A DNA stretch of 33,152 bases from the NCBI GenBank assembly GCA_030019435.1, contig JASEEV010000019.1, positions 1 to 33,152 of the forward strand, in the 5' to 3' direction. Positions 9,901 through 19,072 of the stretch are shown here, in pieces. The notes under the pieces were generated by a model, which saw nothing but the letters and a program-made list of their open reading frames with translations, did not search any database and was not told the DNA's origin. Within the stretch, counting starts at the first letter, position 1; each line of letters opens with the position of its first letter. The DNA comes from Methanocellales archaeon (lineage in GTDB: Archaea > Halobacteriota > UBA148). The position numbers were made by a program, and so were the translations under genes.

Positions 9901-11798
9901 TCACCGCAATCACACCGATTTTTGAAGGTGGTGGTGTCGCAACTGGGACATCTTCTGATCCCTAATTCGATCTCGATTTCGCCCATTTTATCGTTTAATG
10001 AACGCCTTCTATCTTTGGCACCCGTTGGGAACAAGACATGGACTGGCGGATGCATTTCCCTTTTTTTGGATTTCTCTGGTCTCCCCATTCGACTGCCAAT
10101 TCGGATCGGAGCACGCTCCCTGATTCGTACGCCGCTTAGTGCTGAGACTGCATCCATTGTTCTTGCATACGATAGAGATGTCCACGTCTTATGCAGATCT
10201 TGATCCAGCCCAAGACATCGAATAAGTGGAAGCGCATGCTCGATGATGATGTTGTCCTCATGAACCTTGTGTTGAACCAGCAACGTTTCCAGGATCCCTT
10301 TCACTTTTGGATCGCTCGGAATGGTGAGCGTTTCATCATATTCCCCTTTTTCAGAAATGTGATTTGCCAACAGCTCTAGCTCTGGGACGGTAATATCATG
10401 CCATAGATATGTGTATTTGGGATGCAGGGGTACATCAAATTTCTCTGATAGCTCGAACGCTCTCTCAGGTGTTATATCTTTGAGATCCTCCTGGATGGAA
10501 GTTTTCTCTCCCAGTTCTTGGACCCACCACTCATAACAATATGAGGCTGGAACGAGAGGATGGGCATTCTCCAGAAAGTCGCCATAGTTGATCAGAATTT
10601 CGCCGACATCGATTATCTCGGCAACGCTTGGACGTAATTCATATGCTTGCTCTACTGATTCTATGCGCAAAACGTCTCCGTTGACCAAGCGAACGGTCGG
10701 TCCCTCTATTGAGTCCACAGGTATTGTCCCAGCAGCCTTTCCCGGCCGCTCGACCTTCATTTGCGTGCCGGTGGCAATAAAATCATCGAGAAGTATCATC
10801 GTTGCAGGGTGAATCCCAGCAGTGGCATAGCCCGAATTGCGCGAGCGTCCATATCGCAATCGAAATCCCCCTTTGGCGGAGGGATGTGAGAAGACCGGTC
10901 GCCCTGCTATGAGATCCTCTAGGAACTGTTCCCTTGGTCCTAATATTTTCTCATCCCTATGTTTCTTAACGATCAGGGCATCCAACCATTCCCAGCCATC
11001 TAAACCCAATTGTGCTACGTATGTCTTGACCTTCGGTGCCTTCAACGCAAGACCTTCCGCCAGCACAAGCGCCATTCCGCCCCTGACCCTATTGGTCTCT
11101 ATGCGACCTAGGTTCCTGTACGCAGAGACCTCTTCCTCCTCCGTAGGTTCGCCATCTATGCAAATTGGGCAATTGTCGACGATCAGGCGAATTTCCTCGT
11201 TTGAGGGCGTGTATTGAAGACTGGCTATTCTTTTGTAAAGAAGGACTTCCTCAGCATAGCGCTCGACTTCCTCTTTTCGTGGTTTGTATCTGGATATGCC
11301 GATGTTTCTGCGCACATAATCAGCCACTAAGATGGACAATGCTTGTGCAGTTCCTCCTGCACTCCTGATGGGTCCGGAGTAATAGATTTTTAGATAATCG
11401 GTACCATCATCGTTTTTCCCCAGTCCTACGCGGGCGATACCTTCAATTGGGGCGGCTACGATTCCTTCGGTCAGCATTGCCACTGCAGTCCTGATCGCAC
11501 CCTCTACTGAATCGAGCTTGGATTTCTTCCCTATTCGGCCTTCAGCAAAGTCCAAGCCTATGTGTAATGCGGCTTCCTCTCTGGGCATCTGAGACTCCAA
11601 CTCGCGAATTCTTTGCGCGACCCCTTCGATGCCCACCAAGCTTTCTACCCGCTCAGCCAGATCCTTGGCCAGCAGAATCTCTGGATGCGGGGTTGGATCT
11701 GCACCGCGCATCTTAGCTTCTCTCGCTATTTTGATGCAGTGCTCTAGTTCGGCTTCCAGCGAATTAAAATAGGATTTGATTTGCTCAGAGCTCATCAT
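6972..11798 (-). CDS. polC: DNA polymerase II (PolD) large subunit DP2, intein-containing precursor
   Basis: DP2 signatures: zinc-ribbon Cys clusters, [32 protein letters not shown]...[37 protein letters not shown]; 1608 aa, about 1108 aa after removing the intein. Confidence 0.95.
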   Translation of the reverse strand: MMSSEQIKSYFNSLEAELEHCIKIAREAKMRGADPTPHPEILLAKDLAERVESLVGIEGVAQRIRELESQMPREEAALHIGLDFAEGRIGKKSKLDSVEGAIRTAVAMLTEGIVAAPIEGIARVGLGKNDDGTDYLKIYYSGPIRSAGGTAQALSILVADYVRRNIGISRYKPRKEEVERYAEEVLLYKRIASLQYTPSNEEIRLIVDNCPICIDGEPTEEEEVSAYRNLGRIETNRVRGGMALVLAEGLALKAPKVKTYVAQLGLDGWEWLDALIVKKHRDEKILGPREQFLEDLIAGRPVFSHPSAKGGFRLRYGRSRNSGYATAGIHPATMILLDDFIATGTQMKVERPGKAAGTIPVDSIEGPTVRLVNGDVLRIESVEQAYELRPSVAEIIDVGEILINYGDFLENAHPLVPASYCYEWWVQELGEKTSIQEDLKDITPERAFELSEKFDVPLHPKYTYLWHDITVPELELLANHISEKGEYDETLTIPSDPKVKGILETLLVQHKVHEDNIIIEHALPLIRCLGLDQDLHKTWTSLSYARTMDAVSALSGVRIRERAPIRIGSRMGRPEKSKKREMHPPVHVLFPTGAKDRRRSLNDKMGEIEIELGIRRCPSCDTTTFKNRCDCGERTFPTKFCASCGISSGEKERCSRCGRTTTSVRKQIIDFSPLYAQSLERLDERAPEKFKGVLGLTSKDKTPEPLEKGILRAKHEIYVFKDGTIRYDLTDLPLTHFRPREIGTSLEKLRELGYRLDKDGRPLTDENQVIELRPQDVILSKGAGDYLLRAANFVDDLLIKYYGMEAYHKVQSVGDLIGKLVIGLAPHTSAGVLGRILGFTNASVGYAHPFFHAAKRRNCFHPDTKIWIRGGNQWSYRSIGAFVEEKLAANEVRSDDFGTRIADVCDENIYTPSLNCDTNQIEYRRVTEVSSHEAPSHLLIFKTRSGRKIKVTPEHAMLVSRNGVIKKVQASELEVGDAIPTPKSLDLGGQAQSVDLLRELTNSSFVKKEEVMIRGLGSGRIRELLRNFAGDRKAYLKKAADKLRINKKTLYNYVDRDSIPLDILLDVIGNEDDVLTFVPKNACLGIKRDLVVKRKFDVDRELAKVLGYYTAEGFARKQESSKSFYQVTICTPDEKPRTHIKRIIRDKFGVTSFEENKWKITISSKLIHTIFTNILDCGSSAHEKKIPTIIQNSSNDVLASFLSAYFSGDGSIASNRNDVRACTVSDQLTEDLVASLKRFGIATKTYETTRTPSGAIFEFYRKRKETPEFRSNIIKITSDNIRTFAEQIGFDLDRKQQVLEDNLVNIPVRKQRSLVDGGEIWLDEVVDKRFMEFEGEKVHCLTVEKNHTLVASDLFTAQCDGDEDCIMLLMDGLLNFSRSYLPDKRGGKMDAPLVLTTRIDPNEIDSEVHNIDLMRRYPLEFYEASLRYADPKDLEAKMDLVGARLSSPAQYEGFCFTHDTSDIAAGPTNSAYKTLGSMIDKMEAQLKLARKVRAVNARDVAERIIVSHFLPDLVGNLRAFSKQKMRCVRCNAKFRRAPLRGTCPKCGGRVILTVHEGTVKKYLDISLKTAEEYDISNYTKQRLRLLELEVRSLFTSDKVKQAELADFM
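7725..9224 (-). other. In-frame intein (500 aa) in DP2 with LAGLIDADG endonuclease domain
   Basis: Starts Cys ([12 protein letters not shown]), block B TPEHAMLV, dodecapeptide-like [16 protein letters not shown] and [16 protein letters not shown], block [28 protein letters not shown]; boundaries in frame with codons 859-1358. Confidence 0.93.
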
Positions 11799-11838
11799 AT
11801 AATGTAAGGAGTGCTAATATATTATGTGGTCTTATGAT

Positions 11839-11862
11839 GGAGCGGCGCAAGAACGCCGCTCC
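11839..11862 (-). promoter_or_regulatory. Perfect 9-bp stem-loop in the DP2 leader
   Basis: GGAGCGGCG-caagaa-CGCCGCTCC, 40 bp upstream of the DP2 start codon. Confidence 0.6.
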
Positions 11863-11975
11863 GTTGGTTTAGGTGTCCCATCCCTTCTTTTTTGCTTACA
11901 TAATCTTAAATACAATTATGTATGTATTCGTGTTCACGATTACATTTATAGTTATGTTCAAAAACATATATATAG

Positions 11976-12227
11976 TTGTCGGACATAACTAAATGTGTTA
12001 TGAAAGAAGGCGTACTAAGACGAAACAAAGGGGATCGCATACCACGGGAGGATGTCAAAGAGCTTATGGTTCAAATATTGCGTGAAGGAACTAAGCACCA
12101 AAATGCCCTTGCACGAGAACTGGGGATCTCTCCCAATTCATTAAGGGAGATCGCAAGTGAATTGGTGGGCGCCAATAAAATAAAGAGAGAGAAGATCGGG
12201 GGGATAGTGTTATATTCTCTAAGGTGA
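11976..12227 (+). CDS. Small winged-helix/HTH DNA-binding protein
   Basis: HQNALARELGISPNSLREIASELVGANKIKREKIGGIVLYSL wHTH pattern. Listed TTG start is doubtful; ATG at 12000 is plausible. Confidence 0.65.
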   Translation: MSDITKCVMKEGVLRRNKGDRIPREDVKELMVQILREGTKHQNALARELGISPNSLREIASELVGANKIKREKIGGIVLYSLR

Positions 12228-12229
12228 TA

Positions 12230-13627
12230 TCACGCAAATTTCAAGATCGAAGATTCCATCGTGCTTAGGTCGATGACCGGAACATGGGCAGGAACTGGCT
12301 CCAAGTTTATCCTTTTCTGGAACTCCGTCTGTGCTTGCCATGTGCTAGAATTTACCAACGTGACGCCCCGATATTTTGATAGCCCCATGGTGTGCACATG
12401 ACCGCAATGGAGCACGTCTGGTACACTGTCGATCACAAAATGGTCTCTCTTCTCAGGGGCTATGGAGACGCGTTCACCATATATCGGAGATAGATGTCTC
12501 CTTCTGAGCATTTCAACCATGGCCCTCTCTGGCTCCTTGTACGATAGTCCTGGCAGCGTTGCAACAAAATCATCCAGGGAGCGTCCATGATAGATGAGGG
12601 CTCTAATGCCACTCAACTCTATCAGCGATGGATTGCCCACGAACGTTACGTTTAGGCGTTCAAACATAGCAGTTATTTTCTTTGGCAAAGCAGGTTGGGG
12701 TTCCGCCTGTCGAACGGCATCATGGTTTCCCGGTGCGATGATGATCTTGATGCGAGGTGGCACTTCTTCCAGATACTCTGCCGCCCTTTGATATTGCTCG
12801 TAAATGTCTGAGATGAGGAGTTCTTTTTCTTGGTCTGGATAGACGCCTATGCCGTCCACCAAGTCGCCTGCAATCACCATGTATTTGACCTTCTCCGCTA
12901 GCAACCTTTGATCGTCATCGCCAAGATCCCCATTTAGCCATTTGGTGAACCTAGACCATGCATCCTCTAAGAACGTCTTGCTTCCAACGTGTAGGTCGGA
13001 TGTCAGCACTGCGCAAACTTGCTCAGATGCTCTTCTGGGCTCATTTCTGACCGGTATGTCAGGCCACATGACATTGCTTGCTATCAAAAGCCTACCATCA
13101 TTTGTTAAATTGCCAGTAACGCCAATTACCTCATCCAAGATGATGCGATTGGATACCCCAAGTAAGCCCTTATCCTTTGGGAGAAGGGCTGGAAACATCC
13201 CAGTCGGATCCTCCAATTCTATCAATTTATGTCCGTTTGAGGTGTTTCTAATATCAGATACCATTCCAATGATGGTGATCTCTCCTTGGACTTTGTTGAG
13301 GCTTTCGATGGGCCTTGCGCTTACCCTTCCCCTGATCATCTCGCTTAGTTTGGCATATCGGTCGCGAAAATACAAAACGAACTCGTCATAATCGCCAACA
13401 CATGTCGATTCGTCGGTGATATCGCTTAAAACGCGAACCCCTGTTGTTTGTCTTAGGACATTTCTAACGTGCTCTTGAGTGATCACCAACACGGAGTCAT
13501 CCAACGACGTCAGTATGTCTTGCACCAGCGCTTCTACAGATCCCTCATGCTTTTGTATCATTGCAACCGCATCTGGATGTATTTGATGCCCTGCCTCTGC
13601 AAACCGTTGGATGATGTTCTCGCCCAT
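12230..13627 (-). CDS. polB: DNA polymerase II (PolD) small subunit DP1
   Basis: MPE-type phosphoesterase motifs: LTSDLHVGS, VIAGDLVDG, IIIAPGNHDAVR, YHGRSLDD, LHCGHVHTMG. The ORF extends to 13897, but MGENIIQRFAEAGHQIHPDAV at 13627 fits as start. Confidence 0.93.
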   Translation of the reverse strand: MGENIIQRFAEAGHQIHPDAVAMIQKHEGSVEALVQDILTSLDDSVLVITQEHVRNVLRQTTGVRVLSDITDESTCVGDYDEFVLYFRDRYAKLSEMIRGRVSARPIESLNKVQGEITIIGMVSDIRNTSNGHKLIELEDPTGMFPALLPKDKGLLGVSNRIILDEVIGVTGNLTNDGRLLIASNVMWPDIPVRNEPRRASEQVCAVLTSDLHVGSKTFLEDAWSRFTKWLNGDLGDDDQRLLAEKVKYMVIAGDLVDGIGVYPDQEKELLISDIYEQYQRAAEYLEEVPPRIKIIIAPGNHDAVRQAEPQPALPKKITAMFERLNVTFVGNPSLIELSGIRALIYHGRSLDDFVATLPGLSYKEPERAMVEMLRRRHLSPIYGERVSIAPEKRDHFVIDSVPDVLHCGHVHTMGLSKYRGVTLVNSSTWQAQTEFQKRINLEPVPAHVPVIDLSTMESSILKFA

Positions 13628-13688
13628 AAAATCAACATGGATATTTAATAGTGCAAGAGGGCATAAATTATACGTTAGCGAGGACATA

Positions 13689-14285
13689 ATGGGTTTACAA
13701 ATGAGTGATAATTTTTGGGTCGGATTGGCAAGGGATTTGGTCTTTGCAGCAGTAGTGGTAGCCTTGGTCACATCGATGGCGTACTTCCTAGCTGGAACCT
13801 GGCCGGTAATGGTGGCAGTCGAGAGCGGTAGCATGATGCCAAACATGTATAGGGGGGATGTCGTATTCATACAAGGTCTAAGCCGCACCGAAGTCATAAC
13901 ATATCAAGTTGGCAGAGAGACGGGCTATACAGCATTTGAGTACTATGGTGATGTAATCGTGTACAGACCAAATGGAGACCCGGATGTGATGCCGGTCATT
14001 CATAGGGCCATGTATTGGATCGAAGTTGGGGAATCAATGCCTGGCGGCAGACCTGCACCCCATGCAGGATTTATCACGAAGGGGGATCATAATAGTGGCT
14101 ATGATCAGCCTAGCTTGAGTGATCCGGTAAAACCTGAGTGGATCATAGGTGTCGCTAGAGCAAGGGTGCCGTACTTAGGATATGTCAGGTTGATGTTTAG
14201 CATGACTTACTCATACAATCGAGTTTGGGTAACGGGTATGCTAACCGATTTTAGCCGAATGCCACCGAGTGATTTCAGCCGGTAA
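13689..14285 (+). CDS. Signal peptidase I (archaeal/ER type)
   Basis: MVAVESGSMMPNMYRGDVVFIQG catalytic Ser box, VIHRAMYW, ITKGDHNSGYDQP; N-terminal TM. Start moved from 13611 to the ATG at 13689. Confidence 0.9.
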   Translation: MGLQMSDNFWVGLARDLVFAAVVVALVTSMAYFLAGTWPVMVAVESGSMMPNMYRGDVVFIQGLSRTEVITYQVGRETGYTAFEYYGDVIVYRPNGDPDVMPVIHRAMYWIEVGESMPGGRPAPHAGFITKGDHNSGYDQPSLSDPVKPEWIIGVARARVPYLGYVRLMFSMTYSYNRVWVTGMLTDFSRMPPSDFSR

Positions 14286-15469
14286 TCCTCAAGGAGCACG
14301 GATTTTGTCTGCTCTGTTGGAGTACTAACTGATATTTCCTTTGTCCGCCCATATCGACCTTTGCTGACCACGATGGCGTTGACGATCCCCAACATGTCGA
14401 GTTCTGATATCAAGTCCGTCACGCGACGTTGTGTTAGAACGGCCATATCAGTCTTGTGGCAAAGGTCTTTGTATACCTTATAGACCTCGCCCGTGGTCAA
14501 GCCCTTTCTGTTAAGTAAGACCATACTGTACAAGACCAGCTTGGATTGCGTCGGCAGGGTGCGCACAACTTCAACGATCCTGTCCAGCTCAATTTTGTCC
14601 TGCGCCCACCTAACATGCTCCTCCTTGACGATATCGCTTTGGGAGCGCTCCGCCAACTCAGCAGAGACACGTAGGAGATCCAGTGCACGCCTCGCATCAC
14701 CATGTTCTTGGGCGGCAAAAGCCGCACAGAGAGGGATTACCTCTGGATCGAGCGTGCCTTGTCGAAATGCCATATTTGCCCTTTGCTCCAGAATGTCCCT
14801 TAGCTGGTTTGCATCATACGGTGGAAATATGATTTCCTCCTCTCCCAGGGAGGAGCGGACCCTTGGATCCAAGAACTCTATGAACTTTAGATCGTTTGAT
14901 ATCCCAATTATGCTGACTTTGGCATTATCCAATTCAGAGTTAATTCTTGACAAATTATACAATATTTCATCGCCCTTTTTGACCAATTTGTCAACTTCAT
15001 CCAGTATGATGATGACCGTTCGGCTCTCGGTGTCGATGCCGTTTTTAAATTCGGCATAAACTTGGTCAGTTGGCCAACCAGTCGACGGGATTTCCCTATC
15101 AAAGTGCCCTGCCAGATGATAAAGTACCCGATATTGGGTATCTACAACCTCACAATTGATGTACAAAACAGTGCATGGGTTTCTTCTGACTTCGCATGTT
15201 CTCTCGAGTTCTCTTCCAACATATTTTGCCACGGCGGTCTTACCCGTGCCACTCTTCCCATAGATCAAGATGTTTGAGGGGGTTTCCCCTCTGATGGCAG
15301 CCACAAGTATGGTAGCCATTCGATTTATCTGTTCTTTTCGATGGGGCAGGTAATCAGGTGTATACGAGGGGCGTAGAACTTCCCTATTCACAAAGATGGG
15401 TTTGATGCTTAGTAAGTCCTCGAAGAGTTGACTGAGTTCCAAATATGTTCCCTCACACAAATGTTCCAA
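14207..15469 (-). CDS. cdc6: Orc1/Cdc6 replication initiator
   Basis: Walker A IYGKSGTGKTAVAKY, Walker B VIIILDEVDKL, sensor ISNDLKFIEFLDPRVRSSLGEEEIIFPPY, GDARRALDLLR; TTG start. Confidence 0.95.
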   Translation of the reverse strand: MEHLCEGTYLELSQLFEDLLSIKPIFVNREVLRPSYTPDYLPHRKEQINRMATILVAAIRGETPSNILIYGKSGTGKTAVAKYVGRELERTCEVRRNPCTVLYINCEVVDTQYRVLYHLAGHFDREIPSTGWPTDQVYAEFKNGIDTESRTVIIILDEVDKLVKKGDEILYNLSRINSELDNAKVSIIGISNDLKFIEFLDPRVRSSLGEEEIIFPPYDANQLRDILEQRANMAFRQGTLDPEVIPLCAAFAAQEHGDARRALDLLRVSAELAERSQSDIVKEEHVRWAQDKIELDRIVEVVRTLPTQSKLVLYSMVLLNRKGLTTGEVYKVYKDLCHKTDMAVLTQRRVTDLISELDMLGIVNAIVVSKGRYGRTKEISVSTPTEQTKSVLLEDYRLKSLGGIRLKSVSIPVTQTRLYE

Positions 15470-15500
15470 TGGAAGGATACCTAATAATGATTTTGGTAAA

Positions 15501-15524
15501 CACCCCTTTATTTCAACTGGAATT
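15501..15524 (-). promoter_or_regulatory. Origin recognition box-like element
   Basis: Minus-strand AATTCCAGTTGAAATAAAGGGGTG. Confidence 0.7.
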
Positions 15525-15670
15525 TACTATCCTTTATGTGCTCATTCGCCTTTTGGTAAAAAGGATTGTGGGGGTTTTGTTTGCCTAAATCTCCTTTTTC
15601 AGCGCTTTTTACTGTTTTGACTTTTTCTGTATTTTTCCCCTAAAAAATGGATAGGTGAGGTGAATTTCTG

Positions 15671-15700
15671 GGTGTCCCACCCCTTTATTTCCACTGGAAC
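15671..15700 (-). promoter_or_regulatory. Origin recognition box (ORB)
   Basis: Minus-strand GTTCCAGTGGAAATAAAGGGGTGGGACACC: TTCCAGTGGAA dyad plus G-string, as in euryarchaeal ORBs. Confidence 0.8.
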
Positions 15701-15811
15701 TATTATAACAGATTTAATGATTATTGATTATATCAACACATCGTTGTTAAGTTATAACACTTTTACTATATAAATCTTGTTATTCAGAAAACTGGATAAA
15801 GGAAACAACAC

Positions 15812-15835
15812 ATCCAATCGAAACAATGGGGTAGG
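15812..15835 (+). promoter_or_regulatory. Degenerate ORB-like element, inverted
   Basis: ATCCAATCGAAACAATGGGGTAGG matches TTCCAGTGGAAATAAAGGGGTGGG at 18/24 positions. Confidence 0.5.
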
Positions 15836-15837
15836 TG

Positions 15838-16104
15838 CTAAACATCAACAGAGACCCTCTCTAACTGGCTAGCGATGCCCCAAATCAAAGTTCGCGTATG
15901 TAACGGAAGATTGGGATCATTGCTCACCTCATCCAGCATCGACATTGCGGAAGCAGCCCTGACAACAGGAGATGTGTGCGTATCAACCAAGACCGCCCGG
16001 GCCCTATCTGCAGCGCGCCGTATGTTCCTTGGAACGGAACCATCATCTATGATCTGTCCCAAGACTGCAACACATTGCTTGATTATATCCTCTCTGGCCA
16101 TCAT
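15838..16104 (-). CDS. UPF0147 family protein
   Basis: 88 aa: IIDDGSVPRNIRRAADRARAVL...AASAMSMLDEVSNDPNLPLHTRTLIWGIASQLE. Confidence 0.85.
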   Translation of the reverse strand: MMAREDIIKQCVAVLGQIIDDGSVPRNIRRAADRARAVLVDTHTSPVVRAASAMSMLDEVSNDPNLPLHTRTLIWGIASQLERVSVDV

Positions 16105-16190
16105 ACCACACCCAAATTACTAAGACGGGCAACTCATATTAAATCTTATACTTTTCTTGCCTGGAGATACCTCACCGGTAACCATCGAGC

Positions 16191-17765
16191 TTAAAATTCA
16201 CCCAGGGTCTTCTGCTCTTGTGCGATTGGCTCAGTCATCAACTCCTCGTTCAGGCTCGCAACGATCTTTCTCATCCTCTTCTCCCTAGCCATGCTGGCCC
16301 AATAATGAGCCTCATCTGCTGTGCCTTTTGCCATCAGTATCTCAACTCTTCCAAACCCTTTTCGGGCGGTCCTCCCCCTCCTCTGGATAAGTCTGATCTC
16401 ACTGGGGATGGGCTCATAAAAAACGACGAAATCGACCGATGGCATATCAAGTCCCTCCTCTGCAATGCTTGTGGCCACCAATACGTTGTATGTGCCATCC
16501 TGAAAGTCTCGCAATATGGAGGACTGCTCATCCTGCGTAAGCCCGGGATCGTGTTGCTTGGAGGCTTGACCCACGAATCTTATGGGTCTTATCGTCTCCG
16601 TCTCTCTCAAGCTGTGAAGTATCTTCGTCGCAGTATCTCTGAACTGAGTAAAAACGATGATCCTTGATTGAGGATTTCGTGAGAACTCGCTTACTATCGT
16701 TTGTCTAAGCTTCCCAAGTTTAGGATGATCTATGTTCAAGCACTTTTCCACCCGCTCCATCAACATCGAAAAATCCGGAAGCCTCGTGATCCTTCTTGCA
16801 AACTTGACATTTCTCTCCGCCTTATCCTGTACGCTCTTTAGGAATTTGTGCAGGACTTCTATGTCCTGTGTGGTCAGAACTTCGATGGCATGCGAGAGCG
16901 AGACCGATGCCGCTTGAAGTACGATGGCGGTATAGATGCTCCTTTGCCTTTTGTCTCGGTCCAGCTTCGCCCTCAGCTTTTGACCCAATAGCAGCAGATC
17001 CTTCTTGCTGACGTACTTGGTTTTCTTGTATGTCAGCATTCCCATGGATTGTAGGTTTTTTATCTCGCTATGGAGCATGCCCTCCAAGATGTCTCTGATC
17101 TCCTCATATTCCTTGGGCAACCTCGTCTCCTGCCAACTCATCATCAGAGGGTGGATGTAGGGCTTTACATCTTCATCCTTCTCAGATCTATATTCTACGG
17201 CCTCGATGAACAAGTTCTCACACGTCTTCTTGATCACCCTTCTGTCTTGCCCAGGGGAGGCAGTCAATGCCAAGATGAGGGGATCTGCGCACTGGTCCAC
17301 ATATCTCTCTGCAATTTGGTTGTAGGCATATTTTTTCCTAGCTCTATGGGCTTCATCAAAGACGATGAGGCGGACATCGCCGAGATCATAGCGACCCGCA
17401 ACGACGTCGTTTCGTATTAGTTGCGGTGTTGCAAAGACGATTTGCGCCTTTTTCCATAGATCAGCTCTTTTTTTAGGTCCCACCTTGCCGGTCAGAACTG
17501 CGAGCTCATCGATGACGAGAAATCTTCTGAACGTCTCGTGATGTTGCAAAACCAGTGGTCTTGTGGGTGCGAGAACCAAGATCTTTGCTAGGGGACGTAT
17601 GCTAAGCCTATGGGCTGCGACCAAGAGGGATATGATCGTCTTGCCCAGGGCGGTCGGAAGGATGACCAGGGTATTATGCTCTAAGCATGTATCGAGAATG
17701 TTTTGCTGGTATAATCGCTCCTCCACCGTCCCCGGTTGGATCAGTGGATGAGACACGTATTTCAT
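16191..17765 (-). CDS. Hef/FANCM-type SF2 helicase (helicase region only)
   Basis: LVILPTALGKTIISL, VFDEAHRARKKYAYN, TASPG, ATSIAEEGLDMPSVDFVVFYEPIPSEIRLIQRRGRTARKGFGRV; ends at 524 aa with no XPF-type nuclease domain. Confidence 0.88.
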   Translation of the reverse strand: MKYVSHPLIQPGTVEERLYQQNILDTCLEHNTLVILPTALGKTIISLLVAAHRLSIRPLAKILVLAPTRPLVLQHHETFRRFLVIDELAVLTGKVGPKKRADLWKKAQIVFATPQLIRNDVVAGRYDLGDVRLIVFDEAHRARKKYAYNQIAERYVDQCADPLILALTASPGQDRRVIKKTCENLFIEAVEYRSEKDEDVKPYIHPLMMSWQETRLPKEYEEIRDILEGMLHSEIKNLQSMGMLTYKKTKYVSKKDLLLLGQKLRAKLDRDKRQRSIYTAIVLQAASVSLSHAIEVLTTQDIEVLHKFLKSVQDKAERNVKFARRITRLPDFSMLMERVEKCLNIDHPKLGKLRQTIVSEFSRNPQSRIIVFTQFRDTATKILHSLRETETIRPIRFVGQASKQHDPGLTQDEQSSILRDFQDGTYNVLVATSIAEEGLDMPSVDFVVFYEPIPSEIRLIQRRGRTARKGFGRVEILMAKGTADEAHYWASMAREKRMRKIVASLNEELMTEPIAQEQKTLGEF

Positions 17766-17902
17766 CTATGAAAAATATGGCGCATAAACATAAATAAGTA
17801 CCCAAGTTTTGGCAATGACGACTGGGACGAATGCAAAAGAAAAAGTATATACAATATTGGGGATATCTTATTCACAAGGCTGCTAGGAGGATCGGGGGCA
17901 TA

Positions 17903-18169
17903 ATGGCATTAATAGAGCCAATAGAGGTTGTTTCGCTTTTAGTTGTGACCATAGCCCTAGTCTACATGCTATCAGCAGCTAGACAAGAGAAAAGATGGTA
18001 TCCATTGACCATTGGTTTCATATTTCTATTCTTAGTAAACGTATTCACGATAGTTGAATGCTTTGCTGCAGAGCAACTATTCAACTTTTTGGAGCATCTT
18101 TCTTCGGCGATCGCAGCACTGATCTTTGCGTTCGCATGTCATAGGTCGTTTAGGAGGCTGAGCTTATGA
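17903..18169 (+). CDS. Small membrane protein, unknown function
   Basis: Internal ATG at 17903 with upstream AGGAGG; hydrophobic segments; overlaps next ORF by ATGA. Confidence 0.65.
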   Translation: MALIEPIEVVSLLVVTIALVYMLSAARQEKRWYPLTIGFIFLFLVNVFTIVECFAAEQLFNFLEHLSSAIAALIFAFACHRSFRRLSL

Positions 18170-18459
18170 CCGATCCCATGATAGTGGCTCTAGAGACCAT
18201 TAGCGTCATGGGTTACATCGTTGCGATAGGTTTTGCCACCAAATTACATAGGAAAACCATAGATGCGTCCCAAGTTTGGTTCCTCATTCTTGGAGCATTG
18301 ATCACTGGAGCAATTTTCTCCTTTTTAACTGCACTGGAATGGACCGGATTTAGGGTATCCTTGATGGAATGCTTGGAGGGAGCCTTCATGCCGATGACGT
18401 CGGTGCTTTGGCTTGCAGCAGCCTATAGCATCAAAAAAGGCGTGCTGAAACCGATTTGA
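18166..18459 (+). CDS. Small membrane protein, unknown function
   Basis: 97 aa, three hydrophobic segments, translationally coupled to preceding gene. Confidence 0.65.
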   Translation: MTDPMIVALETISVMGYIVAIGFATKLHRKTIDASQVWFLILGALITGAIFSFLTALEWTGFRVSLMECLEGAFMPMTSVLWLAAAYSIKKGVLKPI

Positions 18460-18550
18460 TCTTAAGCCAGAGGAAATTGAACCCGCTTCAGTTAACCGTT
18501 GGTTTTAACAAGGTTGAAGTGCTCATGCTGAGTGGGACAGGAGGTGAAAA

Positions 18551-18787
18551 ATGGTGTTAGAGCTTCTCGTGGGCGTTGCTGGATTGATCTACGGGTACGT
18601 TAAACCAGGGAAGGAGGACAAGATGGCTCTATTGAAAAAGGGATCGATGATAGGATTGGCTCTCGGTGTCATCTTCTCGATAACTACCATCGTAGGTGTG
18701 CTCATCTCGGTGATCTATCTAACGATCATCTTCATAGTCGGGACCTTCATCGGAGATTGGCTGGAGATCAAACTCAAAAAAGCATGA
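18551..18787 (+). CDS. Small membrane protein, unknown function
   Basis: 78 aa, hydrophobic; AGGAGGTG ribosome-binding site. Confidence 0.65.
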   Translation: MVLELLVGVAGLIYGYVKPGKEDKMALLKKGSMIGLALGVIFSITTIVGVLISVIYLTIIFIVGTFIGDWLEIKLKKA

Positions 18788-19072
18788 AATAGGTGGTGGG
18801 GTCTATGGAAGAGCCAAAAAAGCTGTGCAGATAGGAAAATAAAAAAGTGCAAATAGAATTCCAAAGCCCGGCCCACTTTAGCTTGTCCCTCTACTTTGGA
18901 TCCACAAATTTTGAGGGCGAGTTAGAGCATGGACAATGAGGTGGACGAACAAGAATGTTATTTAGTAACAGAAACTACGTCTCAATCGTCATTTGTTACT
19001 GGAATAACAGTTTCAAGCCGGTACTTCTGTTATATTTCAAATAATTCACTATGAACGAGCTCTCTGAACGTG

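Larger units (their letters stand above)
15470..15837. promoter_or_regulatory. Predicted replication origin (oriC) upstream of cdc6
   Basis: Noncoding; ORB-like elements 15501-15524 (-), 15671-15700 (-), degenerate one 15812-15835 (+), the last two inverted around AT-rich 15701-15800. Confidence 0.8.

Noticed and set aside
13628-13897. N-terminal extension of the DP1 ORF
   Set aside because: Would overlap the divergent signal peptidase start and has no DP1 similarity; the start at 13627 is favoured.
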